Of a DNA stretch of 64,000 nucleotides, positions 25,951 through 34,954 are shown in pieces. Under the pieces are notes generated by a model that was given only the letters and a program-made list of their open reading frames with translations, had not been told where the DNA came from and searched no databases. Location: contig DASQSE010000089.1 of assembly GCA_035642535.1 (NCBI GenBank), forward strand, positions 1 to 64,000, written 5' to 3'. Both the position numbers and the translations under genes were made by a program. This DNA is from Jatrophihabitans sp035642535 (lineage in GTDB: Bacteria; Actinomycetota; Actinomycetes; Mycobacteriales; Jatrophihabitantaceae). The first letter of the stretch is position 1, and each line of letters starts with the position of its first letter.

Positions 25951-26225
25951 TTACCGCGATCGTCATGATTGCCACCGAGACCGACAAGATCCCCGAGGTT
26001 GCGGAGGCGATCGCCGATCTCGACGGCGTGAGCGAGGTCTATTCGGTCGCCGGCGACGCCGACCTGATCGCGATCGTGCGGGTGCGCGAGTTCGACGCGA
26101 TCGCGGACGTGATCGCCGGTCGGCTCTCCAAGGTCCCGGGCGTCATGCACACGGACACGCACATCGCGTTCCGCGCCTACTCACGTCACGACCTCGAGGC
26201 GACCTTCAGCATCGGCCTGGAGTAG
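25947..26225 (+). CDS. Lrp/AsnC-type ligand-binding (RAM) domain protein
   Basis: A 92-residue stand-alone RAM/AsnC_trans_reg domain. The alternating strand-helix pattern (ITAIVMIATE, LDGVSEVYSVAGDADLIAIVRV) and the VPGVMHTDTHIAF strand are typical. The DNA-binding helix-turn-helix of full Lrp proteins is absent, so it may bind amino acids and act through partners. The GTG start overlaps the stop of the nuclease fusion gene. Confidence 0.88.
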   Translation: MITAIVMIATETDKIPEVAEAIADLDGVSEVYSVAGDADLIAIVRVREFDAIADVIAGRLSKVPGVMHTDTHIAFRAYSRHDLEATFSIGLE

Positions 26226-26231
26226 CTCCAC

Positions 26232-27347
26232 CTACGGGCGGTTGAGTTTCGCCAGCCACTCGTTGTACGCGGAGCGCGCGGCGTCGTCCTCGTCCACGTC
26301 CGCGCTTGCAGTGCCGGTGTGCTCGGCGAACGTGGCACCGCGGGCCTGTTCGAGCCAGCCCTTCGCCGCCGGCGCACGGTCGACGGTGCGCAGCCATCCG
26401 ACGACCAGTACGACCATGATCAGGGCCATGATCCCGTCGCCGCCGAACCACATGATGGCGCCGCCGGTGTGCGTGTCGGAGAGCGCGTCGACGTGGAACG
26501 CCGCAGGCAGCATCGCCACCGGTTGCGTGCCCTGCATCAGGACGATGCCGGTGAACGTGTCGACCGCCATCGCGATCGCGAGGAGCAGCCAACGCGCCGG
26601 CGACGCGAGCCGCCACCGGATCGGCTCGTTGCCGACGACCAGCACGAAGAACTGCAGGCCGAACAGCAGATAGACGAGGTGCTCGACCTGCCCCGCCCAC
26701 GTCTGTTTCATGATCGAGTCCATCAGCCCGGTCAGGTGGCTGCCGACGATCACGGTGGCATAGCCGGCGAGCGCGACGGGCGGCGCGGTCAGCAGCGAGA
26801 TGACGCGGCCGCGCGCGATCCGCTCGATGCGGGCGCGGCGCTCCGGACGGGCCGCTTCGAGCAGCAGCGTCAACGGATGCCCGGCCACCAGTAGCGCCGG
26901 CGCGACCATCACGAGCGCCAGATGCCCCGCCATGTGCGCGCTGAACAGCACCTGGTCGTACACCGCGATGCTGCCGTTCGTCGCGAAAGCACAAACCGCC
27001 AGTCCGCAGAAGAACGCGGCGGTGCGGCGCAGCGGCCACGTCCGTTCCGGGGTGCGCGCGGCGACCAGCGCAACGCCCGTGAGGTACGCCGCGCCGGCCA
27101 CGACGAGCAGCGCGACGGCAATCGCGTCGAGCTGCCACGCCGAGAGAACCGTCCAACCGTGCAGCGGCCCGGCCGGACCATCAGCACCGCCTCTGGTGAG
27201 TGCCTCGGCGGAGCCCATGTGCATGCCGCCCATCCCCGCGGCGTCCGACTCGCCGATGTAGTGCCAGACGCCCATCCCGAGTGCGACGCACACCGCGCCG
27301 GCGATCGTCCACGCCGCGACGGCGAGGCGCGGGACCCGAGAGCTCAC
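26232..27347 (-). CDS. Cytochrome c oxidase assembly protein, CtaG (caa3) type
   Basis: A 371-residue polytopic membrane protein with about eight hydrophobic segments. Conserved His-containing helices include FSAHMAGHLALVMVAP and EHLVYLLFGLQFF, features of the caa3_CtaG family that helps insert copper into cytochrome oxidase. An early HMGS-type stretch between helices 1 and 2 is Met/His-rich and could bind copper. The GTG at 27347 is chosen because upstream codons lack hydrophobic character. It lies close to trpD and the ctaE-qcrCAB operon, consistent with oxidase maturation. Confidence 0.83.
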   Translation of the reverse strand: MSSRVPRLAVAAWTIAGAVCVALGMGVWHYIGESDAAGMGGMHMGSAEALTRGGADGPAGPLHGWTVLSAWQLDAIAVALLVVAGAAYLTGVALVAARTPERTWPLRRTAAFFCGLAVCAFATNGSIAVYDQVLFSAHMAGHLALVMVAPALLVAGHPLTLLLEAARPERRARIERIARGRVISLLTAPPVALAGYATVIVGSHLTGLMDSIMKQTWAGQVEHLVYLLFGLQFFVLVVGNEPIRWRLASPARWLLLAIAMAVDTFTGIVLMQGTQPVAMLPAAFHVDALSDTHTGGAIMWFGGDGIMALIMVVLVVGWLRTVDRAPAAKGWLEQARGATFAEHTGTASADVDEDDAARSAYNEWLAKLNRP

Positions 27348-27423
27348 CCGGTCAAGTATCCGCGCCGGCCGGGACCACCCGCGCCGCCCCAACTAGTCGC
27401 GGGCGGCACGGAGATGTGGAAGG

Positions 27424-28467
27424 TCAGCCGGCGGCGTTGCGGCTCGATGCGACCCAGCGGTCGAGCACCTGTGCGGCGGCGCCCGAATCGACCGACTCGG
27501 CAGCCAATCGCAGCCCGCGCGCCAGCGCGTCGTGCAACCGCTCGGCGGTGAGCCCGTCGTACGCAGCGATCGCGGCGGCCGCGTTGAGCAGCACGACGTC
27601 GCGGACGCCGGCCGCGCCGCCGGACAGCACGTCGCGGAGCACGGCGGCGTTGAACGCCCGGTCGGCGCCGCGCAGCGCCTCGGGCGGGACCGGGTCGATG
27701 CCCAGCGCCGCCGGATCGACCGTCGCCGGGACGACGGTGCCCTCCGCGGCAACCCACGCGCTCGACGTCGTCGTGGTGGTCAGCTCGTCCAGGCCGTCGT
27801 CGCCGCGGAACACGATCGCGGTGTCACCCCGGGCCGCAAGCACGGCGGCCATCACCGGCGCCATGCGCGCGTCCGCGCAGCCGATCGCCGCAGCCGGCAC
27901 CCGCGCCGGATTCGTCAGCGGGCCCAGGAAGTTGAAGAACGTCGGCACGCCGATCTCCCGGCGCGCCGCACCTGCGTGCCGCATGCCTGCGTGAAAGACG
28001 GGCGCGAAGCAGAACCCGATGCCGGCCTCGGCGACAGTCCGCGCCACGCCCGCCGCCGGCAGGTCGACGACCACGCCCAGCTCTTCCAGGACATCGGCCG
28101 ACCCGCAGCTGGAGGTAGCCGCCCGGTTGCCGTGCTTCACCACTCGCCGCCCGGCGCCGGCGACCACCAGCGCCGCCATCGTCGAGATGTTGACGGTGTG
28201 CGCGCGGTCGGCGCCGGTGCCGACGACGTCAACGGCGCGTCCCTCGATCGTCAACGGTGCGGCGTGCTCGATCATCGTCCGGACCAGCCCGGACAGCTCG
28301 TGCGGAGTCTCCCCCTTCGCGCGCAGCAACACTGCGAACGCGGCGAGCTGCGCCTGGGATGCGTTGCCGGACATCATCTCGTCCATCGCCCACGCGGTGT
28401 CGTCAGCGGACAGCTCCGCGCCGCCCATGAGCGCACTGAGCAGCGCCGGCCAGGTAGGGCCTGACAC
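27424..28467 (-). CDS. trpD: Anthranilate phosphoribosyltransferase
   Basis: A 347-residue enzyme that transfers a phosphoribosyl group from PRPP to anthranilate in tryptophan synthesis. The PRPP-binding loop is VVGTGADRAHTVNIST, followed by KHGNRAATSSCGSADVLEELG, in which the Lys-His-Gly and Cys-Gly-Ser-Ala-Asp block lines the active site. The metal-binding Asp-Glu pair appears as GLDEL. It stands alone without other trp genes, as in M. tuberculosis (Rv2192c next to ctaE). Start is a GTG. Confidence 0.94.
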   Translation of the reverse strand: MSGPTWPALLSALMGGAELSADDTAWAMDEMMSGNASQAQLAAFAVLLRAKGETPHELSGLVRTMIEHAAPLTIEGRAVDVVGTGADRAHTVNISTMAALVVAGAGRRVVKHGNRAATSSCGSADVLEELGVVVDLPAAGVARTVAEAGIGFCFAPVFHAGMRHAGAARREIGVPTFFNFLGPLTNPARVPAAAIGCADARMAPVMAAVLAARGDTAIVFRGDDGLDELTTTTTSSAWVAAEGTVVPATVDPAALGIDPVPPEALRGADRAFNAAVLRDVLSGGAAGVRDVVLLNAAAAIAAYDGLTAERLHDALARGLRLAAESVDSGAAAQVLDRWVASSRNAAG

Positions 28468-28474
28468 GCCCTAC

Positions 28475-28894
28475 CTACCGGACGACCGGGATGCCGCTGT
28501 ACCGGCGGCGCAGTTGGTCGGCGATCACGGACGCGCTCTCGACCGGGTCGATCGGCGTGTTGATCACCGCGTCGGCGAGCGACCAGCTGGCGAGCCAGCC
28601 ATCCTGACGACGCGCGATGAGCACGACGACCGGCGGGCAGTCGTCGAGCTCGTACTTGAACTGGCGCGCGAGGCCCATGCCGCCGGTGGGCTGTGCTTCG
28701 CCGTCGAGGATCGCGACGTCGACGGCCCCCGCGTCGAGCTCGCGCTGCACGTCCGCCTGGCTCGCGCACTCGACCCATTCGATGCGGCCGGTGTCGGGTG
28801 CGGGACGGCGCCCCACGGCGGTGCGGACCTGCGCTCGCACGGCCGCCAAGTTGCTATAGACGAGGACGGTCACGCGATCCGGCACGGTGGTCAC
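28475..28894 (-). CDS. Degenerate receiver-domain protein
   Basis: A 139-residue protein with the fold pattern of a response-regulator receiver (strand VTVLVYSN, VDVAILD, PPVVVLIAR). A possible phosphoacceptor is D64 in AILDGE, but the acidic pair at the end of the first strand is replaced by VYSN and the conserved Lys is missing. It is therefore probably a pseudo-receiver. It precedes trpD by 7 bp on the same strand and is divergent from ctaE. Similar proteins occur at this place in other actinobacteria; role unknown. Confidence 0.68.
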   Translation of the reverse strand: MTTVPDRVTVLVYSNLAAVRAQVRTAVGRRPAPDTGRIEWVECASQADVQRELDAGAVDVAILDGEAQPTGGMGLARQFKYELDDCPPVVVLIARRQDGWLASWSLADAVINTPIDPVESASVIADQLRRRYSGIPVVR

Positions 28895-29005
28895 GTCGCG
28901 ATCGTATCCGGCGGTCTAATCGGCCATCGGCGCCCTCCGTTGCAAGGCCCCGACACCCCCACCCCCAAGCGTGGCGGGCGCGTCCCGGCAGGCAATAATG
29001 CGTAG

Positions 29006-29629
29006 GTGACATCGACCGCCACCGCGCCGCCCGGCTTCGGCAGCAAGATTCACTCGCTGACGCGGCCGAACATCGTCAGCGTCGGGACGATCGTGTGGCT
29101 CTCGAGCGAGCTGATGTTCTTCGCGGGCCTGTTCGCGATGTACTTCACGGTGCGCTCCGTGCACGCGGGCGACTGGCCGATGACGCTGCCCGACGGCACC
29201 AAGATCGTGCCGAAGATCGCCTACGCCACGCCGTTCACGCTGATCCTGGTCGCTTCGAGCTTCACCTGCCAGTGGGGCGTGTTCGCGGCCGAGAAGGGCG
29301 ACGTCTACAAGCTGCGCCGCTGGTTCACGCTGACGTTCTTCATGGGCCTGATCTTCGTGCTCGGCCAGTTCAACGAGTTCCGCCTCGAGTACCACGAGGG
29401 CAACACGATCTCGGCCACGGGGTACGGCTCAGTCTTCTACCTCACCGAGGGTTTCCACGCGTTCCACGTGATCGGCGGCCTGCTCGCCTTCATCTTCTTC
29501 CTCGCCCGCACCGCCCTCGGCAAATTCACGCCGGCGCAGGCCACCGCGGCGATCGTCGTGTCGTATTACTGGCACTTCGTCGACATCGTGTGGATTGGCT
29601 TGTTCTCGGTGATCTACTTGATCAGATGA
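29006..29629 (+). CDS. ctaE: Cytochrome c oxidase subunit III
   Basis: A 207-residue integral membrane subunit of the aa3-type oxidase, with five hydrophobic helices and the characteristic EGFHAFHVIGG and YYWHFVDIVWIGLF motifs. The Glu in the first helix (LSSELMFFAGLF) is also conserved. Starts with GTG. It leads the ctaE-qcrC-qcrA-qcrB gene set, whose products form the bcc-aa3 supercomplex in the cytoplasmic membrane. Confidence 0.96.
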   Translation: MTSTATAPPGFGSKIHSLTRPNIVSVGTIVWLSSELMFFAGLFAMYFTVRSVHAGDWPMTLPDGTKIVPKIAYATPFTLILVASSFTCQWGVFAAEKGDVYKLRRWFTLTFFMGLIFVLGQFNEFRLEYHEGNTISATGYGSVFYLTEGFHAFHVIGGLLAFIFFLARTALGKFTPAQATAAIVVSYYWHFVDIVWIGLFSVIYLIR

Positions 29630-29677
29630 CGGTGCTGATCCCGGACCACTACACCAGCCGACCGTGAAGGGGCAGCA

Positions 29678-30565
29678 GTGAAGGACGACGACGACATCGA
29701 CGTCGAGCGGGAGTTCGGCTTCGAACCTGCCGTCTCGGCCACCGGTGCCGCCGCCGCGCCCAGCCGCGAGAAGCCGCGGCCCCGCAAGCGCCGGGGCAGG
29801 CTGCGGCGCCGGCTCGGCGCGACGGCCGTGCTCTCCTTGGCGCTGGTCTCGATGGGCAGCCTGTACGCGGCCTTCGCCGCGTCGCCGAGCGCGAACGACA
29901 CGGGGTTGAGCAAGACCGACATCCAGGCCGGGCGGCAGCTGTACCAGGTCAGCTGCATCACCTGCCACGGCGCGAATCTCGACGGCATCGTGGGCCAAGG
30001 CCCCTCGCTGATCGGCGTCGGCGGCGCCGCCGTCTACTTCCAGGTCTCCACCGGGCGGATGCCGGCCACCGGGCAGGGCGCCGAGAACCCTCGCAAGGAA
30101 GCGAAGTTCGACGAGCAGCAGACCGAGCAGCTCGCGGCCTACGTCGAGTCCGTCGGCGGCGGGCCGAGCGTCCCGCAGGGCAGTCTGCGCGGCCCCGACG
30201 ACGCAATCGCCGAGGGCGGCGTGCTCTACCGGCTCAACTGCGCGTCCTGCCACGGCGTGACCGGCAAGGGCGCGCCGCTTTCGGCCGGCAAGGTCGCCCC
30301 GTCGCTCAACGACGCGACTGACAGGCAGATGGTGACGGCGATGCTGTCCGGCCCCGAGCAGATGCCGGTCTTCAGTAACAACCAGCTCACCCCTGACCAG
30401 AAGCGCGCGATCGTCGCCTACATCCAGACGCTCAAGGCGTCGAAGGACCCGGGCGGCGCCGGCATCGACCGCATCGGCCCGGTCTCCGAGGCGATCGTCG
30501 CCTGGGTCGGCGGCGTCGGCGCGATCATGATCGCGATTCTGTGGATCGGAGCCAGGAACCGGTGA
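29678..30565 (+). CDS. qcrC: Cytochrome bc1 complex, diheme cytochrome c subunit
   Basis: A 295-residue diheme c-type cytochrome that carries electrons from the Rieske centre to the oxidase, replacing soluble cytochrome c. Two heme motifs are visible: CITCH (93-97) and CASCH (188-192), with distal Met candidates after each. An unusually basic N-terminal cytosolic segment is followed by a signal/anchor helix (about 48-68), and a second transmembrane helix is at the C-terminus (VGGVGAIMIAILWIG). GTG start; its stop overlaps the start of qcrA. Confidence 0.95.
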   Translation: MKDDDDIDVEREFGFEPAVSATGAAAAPSREKPRPRKRRGRLRRRLGATAVLSLALVSMGSLYAAFAASPSANDTGLSKTDIQAGRQLYQVSCITCHGANLDGIVGQGPSLIGVGGAAVYFQVSTGRMPATGQGAENPRKEAKFDEQQTEQLAAYVESVGGGPSVPQGSLRGPDDAIAEGGVLYRLNCASCHGVTGKGAPLSAGKVAPSLNDATDRQMVTAMLSGPEQMPVFSNNQLTPDQKRAIVAYIQTLKASKDPGGAGIDRIGPVSEAIVAWVGGVGAIMIAILWIGARNR

Positions 30566-31677
30566 GTGACCACAGGCCCGAGGAAGGCCCGACAGCGGAC
30601 GAACTCCGGCAGATGACGTCGGAAGAGGCGATGATCGCCAGCGCCAAGGCTGCGGGCGTGCACGTCATCCACCGCCGCGACCGGTTCCCGATCCGCGGCA
30701 CCAGGGCCGAGAAGCGCGCCGAGCGCGGCGTCGCCCTCGCCTTCGCCGTCTCCGGGCTGGCCGGCGTCGCGTTCATCGTGTACTTCATCGTCGGCCACTG
30801 GCGCTGGCACCTGCCCGGCACCTCGCAGGATTTCCAGTACTACACGCCGATCCTCGGCGGCACGCTGGCGATCATGCTGATCTTCCTCGGCATCGGCATG
30901 GTCCTCTGGGTCAAGTGGCTGATGCCCGAGGAAGAGGTGGTCCAGGACCGGCACGACGGGCCGTCCAACGACGAGGACAACCTGATGACCGAGGCGACGC
31001 TGGTCGTCGGCTTCGAGGACACCGGCCTGCCGCGCCGCGGGCTGATCCTGCGCTCGCTGATGTTCGCGGGCGGCGCTGTCGCCACCGTGCCACTCATCGC
31101 GCTGGTCGGCGGAATGCTCAAGAAGCCGGGCTCGCAGCTGCTGCACACGCTGTATCGCCGCAACTCCAAGCTGTTCCCGAATTCGGACGGGATGGTCCCG
31201 ATCGTCGACGGCCTCTGGCGACCCGTCAGCCCCGACGACATGGAACCGGGCGCCATCGCCACCGTCTTCCCAGGCGTGCGGCAGAAGACGGCATGGGGCA
31301 CCGACGGCCTCACCGATGCCGCTTCCCCCACGCTGCTCATCCGGCTGCGGCCCGGCCAGACCGTCAAACCGCGCGCCGGGCAGGCCGGCTGGGGCTGGCC
31401 CTCGGAAAGCCCCGAGTACATCGCGTTCTCGAAGATCTGCACGCACGCGGGTTGCCCGGCGTCGCTGTACGAGCAGCAGACCGGACGACTGCTGTGCCCG
31501 TGCCACCAGTCGCAGTTCCAGGTGCTGGAGGACGCCAAGCCAGTGTTCGGCCCGGCCACGCGCAGCCTGCCCAAGCTGCCGATCACCGTGCGCGAGGGTG
31601 ACGACGGGCGGCTGTACTTCTACGCGGTGTCCGATTTCCATGAAGCGATCGGTCCTGGCTTCTGGGAGCGCCGATGA
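30562..31677 (+). CDS. qcrA: Cytochrome bc1 complex Rieske iron-sulfur subunit
   Basis: A 371-residue subunit with three transmembrane helices, as in other actinobacteria, and a C-terminal Rieske domain. The [2Fe-2S] ligands are C293 and H295 (CTHAGC) and C312 and H315 (CPCHQS); C298 and C314 form the conserved disulfide. The third helix carries a twin-arginine-like PRRGLILRSLMF motif expected to direct export of the folded domain. GTG start overlaps the qcrC stop, and its own stop overlaps qcrB (ATGA). Confidence 0.95.
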   Translation: MSDHRPEEGPTADELRQMTSEEAMIASAKAAGVHVIHRRDRFPIRGTRAEKRAERGVALAFAVSGLAGVAFIVYFIVGHWRWHLPGTSQDFQYYTPILGGTLAIMLIFLGIGMVLWVKWLMPEEEVVQDRHDGPSNDEDNLMTEATLVVGFEDTGLPRRGLILRSLMFAGGAVATVPLIALVGGMLKKPGSQLLHTLYRRNSKLFPNSDGMVPIVDGLWRPVSPDDMEPGAIATVFPGVRQKTAWGTDGLTDAASPTLLIRLRPGQTVKPRAGQAGWGWPSESPEYIAFSKICTHAGCPASLYEQQTGRLLCPCHQSQFQVLEDAKPVFGPATRSLPKLPITVREGDDGRLYFYAVSDFHEAIGPGFWERR

Positions 31678-33320
31678 CCACCACAGCACCTACTCGTAGG
31701 ACGGACGCCCCGCGTACGCCGCAGGGCAAGCTCGCCAAGTTCTTCGACGACCGGCTGACGGCCGCGCGCTGGACGCGGGCGACCTTGAACAAGCTCTACC
31801 CGGATCACTGGTCGTTCATGATGGGCGAGATCGCGCTCTACTCGTTCATCGTCCTGCTTCTCACCGGTACCTATTTGTCGTTCTTCTTCGACCCGTCGAT
31901 GACCGAGGTCGTCTATCCGAAGAACGGCACGTACGTGCCCATGCACGGTGTCACGATGTCCGCGGCGTACAAGTCGACGTTGGACATCACGTTCGATGTG
32001 CGCGGCGGCTTGGTGGTGCGCCAGATCCACCACTGGTCAGCGCTGATGTTCCTCGCGGCGATGCTCGTGCACATGTGCCGGGTCTTCTTCACCGGCGCGT
32101 TCCGCAAGCCGCGGGAGCTGAACTGGCTGATCGGGCTGAGCCTCATCGGGCTGGGCATCATCGAGGGCTTCGTCGGCTATTCGCTGCCCGACGACCTGCT
32201 CTCGGGCACCGGACTGCGCATCGCCGATGCGATCATGCTGTCGATCCCGGTGATCGGCACCTGGACGTCGTTCCTGATCTTTGGTGGGCCGTTCCCCGGC
32301 AACATCATCATCGGGCGGTTCTACATAGCCCACGTGTTGCTGATACCTGCCATCATCGCGGTCCTGATCGCGGCACACATCGGCCTGGTCGTCATCCAGA
32401 AGCACTCCGAGTTCCCGCGTCGCGGCCACACGGAGAAGACGGTCGGCGGCGAGCGGTTCATGCCGTACTACATGACGAAGGCGACCGCGTTCTTCTTCAT
32501 CGTCTTCGGGGTGTGCGCTGCCCTGGGCGGCCTCGCGCAGATCAACCCGGTGTGGTTGTTCGGGCCGTACACGCCGTCGCAAGTTTCCTCGGGCTCGCAG
32601 CCGGACTGGTACATGATGTTCCTGGACGGCTCGACGCGGTTGTTCCCGTCCTGGGAGATCCGACTGTGGCACCACACCGTGCCGCCGTTGTTCTGGCCGA
32701 CGGTCGTACTACCCGGCATCCTGTTCACGCTCGCCGGCGCTTTTCCGTTCATCGAAGCGAAGATGACCAACGACCGGGAGAAACATCACCTGCTACAGCG
32801 CCCGCGTGACGTGCCGGTGCGCACCGGGCTGGGCTGCATGGCGCTCACGTTCTACCTGGTGCTGTTCCTCTCCGGCGGCAACGACATCATCGCCAAGGCA
32901 TTCAACATCTCGCTCAACGCGATGACGTGGGGCGGCCGGATCGCGTTGCTGATCCTGCCGCCGCTCGCCTACCTCTTCGCGTACCGGGTGTGTTTGGGAT
33001 TGCAGCGGCACGACCGCGAGGTGCTCGAGCACGGCGTCGAAACAGGCATCATCAAACTGCTGCCCACCGGCGAGTACATCGAGGTGCACCAGCCGCTCGG
33101 CCCGACCGATGAGCACGGCCACGGCGTGCTGCCCTACGCCGGCGCACCGGTGCCGAAACGGATGAACCAGCTCGGTGCGTCCACACCGCTCAGGCATATC
33201 CGCGGGTTCTTCTACCCGGTCAAGGAGAAGCCCGAGATCCAGGCCGCGCTCGACGAACTCGAGGCACGTGAGCAGGCCGAAGTGGAGTCCGCCGAGGGCC
33301 CGAAGCAACTGACGGACTGA
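31674..33320 (+). CDS. qcrB: Cytochrome bc1 complex cytochrome b subunit
   Basis: A 548-residue diheme cytochrome b that oxidises menaquinol. Heme-ligand helices include the QIHHWSALMFLAAMLVH and FYIAHVLLIPAIIAVLIAAH segments with paired histidines. The Qo-site motif appears as PDWY in the long loop. A C-terminal extension of about 100 residues beyond the last helix is hydrophilic, as in mycobacteria. It ends the ctaE-qcrCAB set. Confidence 0.95.
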   Translation: MTTTAPTRRTDAPRTPQGKLAKFFDDRLTAARWTRATLNKLYPDHWSFMMGEIALYSFIVLLLTGTYLSFFFDPSMTEVVYPKNGTYVPMHGVTMSAAYKSTLDITFDVRGGLVVRQIHHWSALMFLAAMLVHMCRVFFTGAFRKPRELNWLIGLSLIGLGIIEGFVGYSLPDDLLSGTGLRIADAIMLSIPVIGTWTSFLIFGGPFPGNIIIGRFYIAHVLLIPAIIAVLIAAHIGLVVIQKHSEFPRRGHTEKTVGGERFMPYYMTKATAFFFIVFGVCAALGGLAQINPVWLFGPYTPSQVSSGSQPDWYMMFLDGSTRLFPSWEIRLWHHTVPPLFWPTVVLPGILFTLAGAFPFIEAKMTNDREKHHLLQRPRDVPVRTGLGCMALTFYLVLFLSGGNDIIAKAFNISLNAMTWGGRIALLILPPLAYLFAYRVCLGLQRHDREVLEHGVETGIIKLLPTGEYIEVHQPLGPTDEHGHGVLPYAGAPVPKRMNQLGASTPLRHIRGFFYPVKEKPEIQAALDELEAREQAEVESAEGPKQLTD

Positions 33321-33331
33321 GGGTAAGCAGG

Positions 33332-33976
33332 TCAGGACGCGTATGCGGCGAGGAAGGTGCGTACGCCGGCGGCGGCCCATTTGTTGATCTCGCGGCTCGT
33401 CGGCGCATCGTCGTGGCCGAGCAGCATCGCGCGATTGAGCGGCGCGGCCATGACGAGCCAGTTGAACTGGGTGGCCGCGAGAGTCGCGTCGGGCGCGTCG
33501 AGCCGGCGGTGCCGATGCAACTCGGCGAAGGTTTCAGCGAGCGCCGCGATCGTGCGCCCTGGACCCAGGTCGTAGAAGACGCGACCGAGGTCGGGGAATC
33601 GCTGGGCCTCGGCAATGACCAGGCGACGCAGCCGCATCATGGCCGGCTGCAGCACGAGCCTCAGCAGCCGTCGCGCGAGATCGCGCAGATCGTGCTCGAG
33701 TTGACCGCTGTCGGCCAGTCTGCGCACCTCGTCATACACCGGGTCGCTCGCCTCTTGCACGGTCGCGGCAATCAGCTCGCGGAACAGCCGCTGCTTGTCG
33801 CCGAAATGCTGGTAGACCGTCTGTTTGGACACGCCGGCAGCGGCTGCGACCGAATCCATGCTCGTGCCGCGGTAGCCGTGTTCCAGGAAGGCTGTGGTCG
33901 CCGCCTCGATGATGGCACGGCGCTTGCGGGCTGAGCGGCGCTCATCGATTGCTTCGCCGGTAACAGCGGACGTCAT
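33332..33976 (-). CDS. TetR-family transcriptional regulator
   Basis: A 214-residue repressor-type regulator. The N-terminal helix-turn-helix is VAAAAGVSKQTVYQHFGDKQRLF and the rest is an all-helical ligand-binding domain. ATG 33976 is used rather than an upstream TTG. It is divergent from the SMP-30-like gene, and two palindromic sites lie in the 77-bp gap, so it probably represses both itself and that gene. The ligand is unknown. Confidence 0.9.
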   Translation of the reverse strand: MTSAVTGEAIDERRSARKRRAIIEAATTAFLEHGYRGTSMDSVAAAAGVSKQTVYQHFGDKQRLFRELIAATVQEASDPVYDEVRRLADSGQLEHDLRDLARRLLRLVLQPAMMRLRRLVIAEAQRFPDLGRVFYDLGPGRTIAALAETFAELHRHRRLDAPDATLAATQFNWLVMAAPLNRAMLLGHDDAPTSREINKWAAAGVRTFLAAYAS

Positions 33977-33987
33977 GACCAAATCAT

Positions 33988-34029
33988 ACTAGACGGTCTA
34001 GTCTTTGAAACTGTACTGTACGGTCTAGT
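33988..34029. promoter_or_regulatory. Double TetR-type operator
   Basis: A perfect 15-bp palindrome, ACTAGACGGTCTAGT (33988-34002), is followed 27 bp later by an imperfect copy, ACTGTACGGTCTAGT (34015-34029), with an identical right half. Both lie between the divergent TetR and SMP-30-like genes, where promoters must be. The 27-bp spacing is about two and a half DNA turns. Confidence 0.85.
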
Positions 34030-34053
34030 TCTCGAATGGAAGGTAATTCTGCG

Positions 34054-34932
34054 ATGAAACCGCGCGTCGTGTTGGACGGCTTGGCCTTCGTGGAGTCCGC
34101 GCGCTGGCACGGCGATCGGCTGTGGTTCGCGCACTGGAGTGTCGGCGACATTGTCGCCACCGATCTGGACGGGCACAGCGAGGTCGTCGCGCCGGGGCGC
34201 AAGGCGCTGGGCTGGTCGATCGACTGGCTGCCGGACGGCCGGCTCCTGGTCACCGGCGAATCGCTGCTGCGGCAGGAGCCGGACGGCTCGTTCGTGCCGC
34301 ACGCCGACCTGACCGGCGTGGCACAACACAACTGGAACGAGATCGTGGTCGACCGGCGCCGCGGCAACATCTACCTCGACGGCGCCGATACGGCCGACCT
34401 GCTCGCCGGGCAGTTTCCGCCGCCCGGCATCATCGCCGTCGTCGCAGCCGACGGGACCGCCCGGCGCGTCGCCGACGAGATCCAGTTCCCGAACGGGATG
34501 GTCATCACCCCGGACGGCTCGACGCTGATCGTGGCCGAGTCCGTCGCCGGACGGCTGACGGCTTTCGACATCGAGCCGGACGGCTCGCTCACCAACCGGC
34601 GCGCGTGGGCCGAGAACGTCGCCCCGGACGGCATCTGCATCGATGCCGAAGGCGCTGTCTGGACCGGGGCTGCGGACGTGCGCGCGATGACCGGCCGCGA
34701 CACCGACCCGGGCGGCGCGCTCGTCCGCGTTCGCGAAGGCGGCGAGATCCTCGACCGCATCGAGCTCGACCGGCCGTGCTTCTCCTGCACGCTCGGCGGC
34801 CCGAACGGGAACACGCTTTGCATCGTCGGCCAGCACTGGCGCGGTTTCGATCAGGTCGACGCACTCATCGCCGACCGCACCGGCCACGTCCTCTGCATCG
34901 ACGTCGACGCGCCCGGCGCGAACCACCTCTAG
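34054..34932 (+). CDS. SMP-30/gluconolactonase family protein
   Basis: A 292-residue six-bladed beta-propeller enzyme; family members hydrolyse lactones of sugars or xenobiotics using a divalent metal. Conserved parts include the N-terminal FVESARWHGDRLWF, NWNEIVVDRRRGNIYLD, FPNGMVITPDGSTLIVAES and DGICIDAEGAVW, which supply the metal-binding Glu, Asn and Asp. The ATG at 34054, spaced 10 bp from a GGAAGG site, is preferred to an upstream ATG. Controlled by the neighbouring TetR through two operators. Natural substrate unknown. Confidence 0.88.
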   Translation: MKPRVVLDGLAFVESARWHGDRLWFAHWSVGDIVATDLDGHSEVVAPGRKALGWSIDWLPDGRLLVTGESLLRQEPDGSFVPHADLTGVAQHNWNEIVVDRRRGNIYLDGADTADLLAGQFPPPGIIAVVAADGTARRVADEIQFPNGMVITPDGSTLIVAESVAGRLTAFDIEPDGSLTNRRAWAENVAPDGICIDAEGAVWTGAADVRAMTGRDTDPGGALVRVREGGEILDRIELDRPCFSCTLGGPNGNTLCIVGQHWRGFDQVDALIADRTGHVLCIDVDAPGANHL

Positions 34933-34954
34933 CCGGGCGCGTCTCCCCCGCGGT

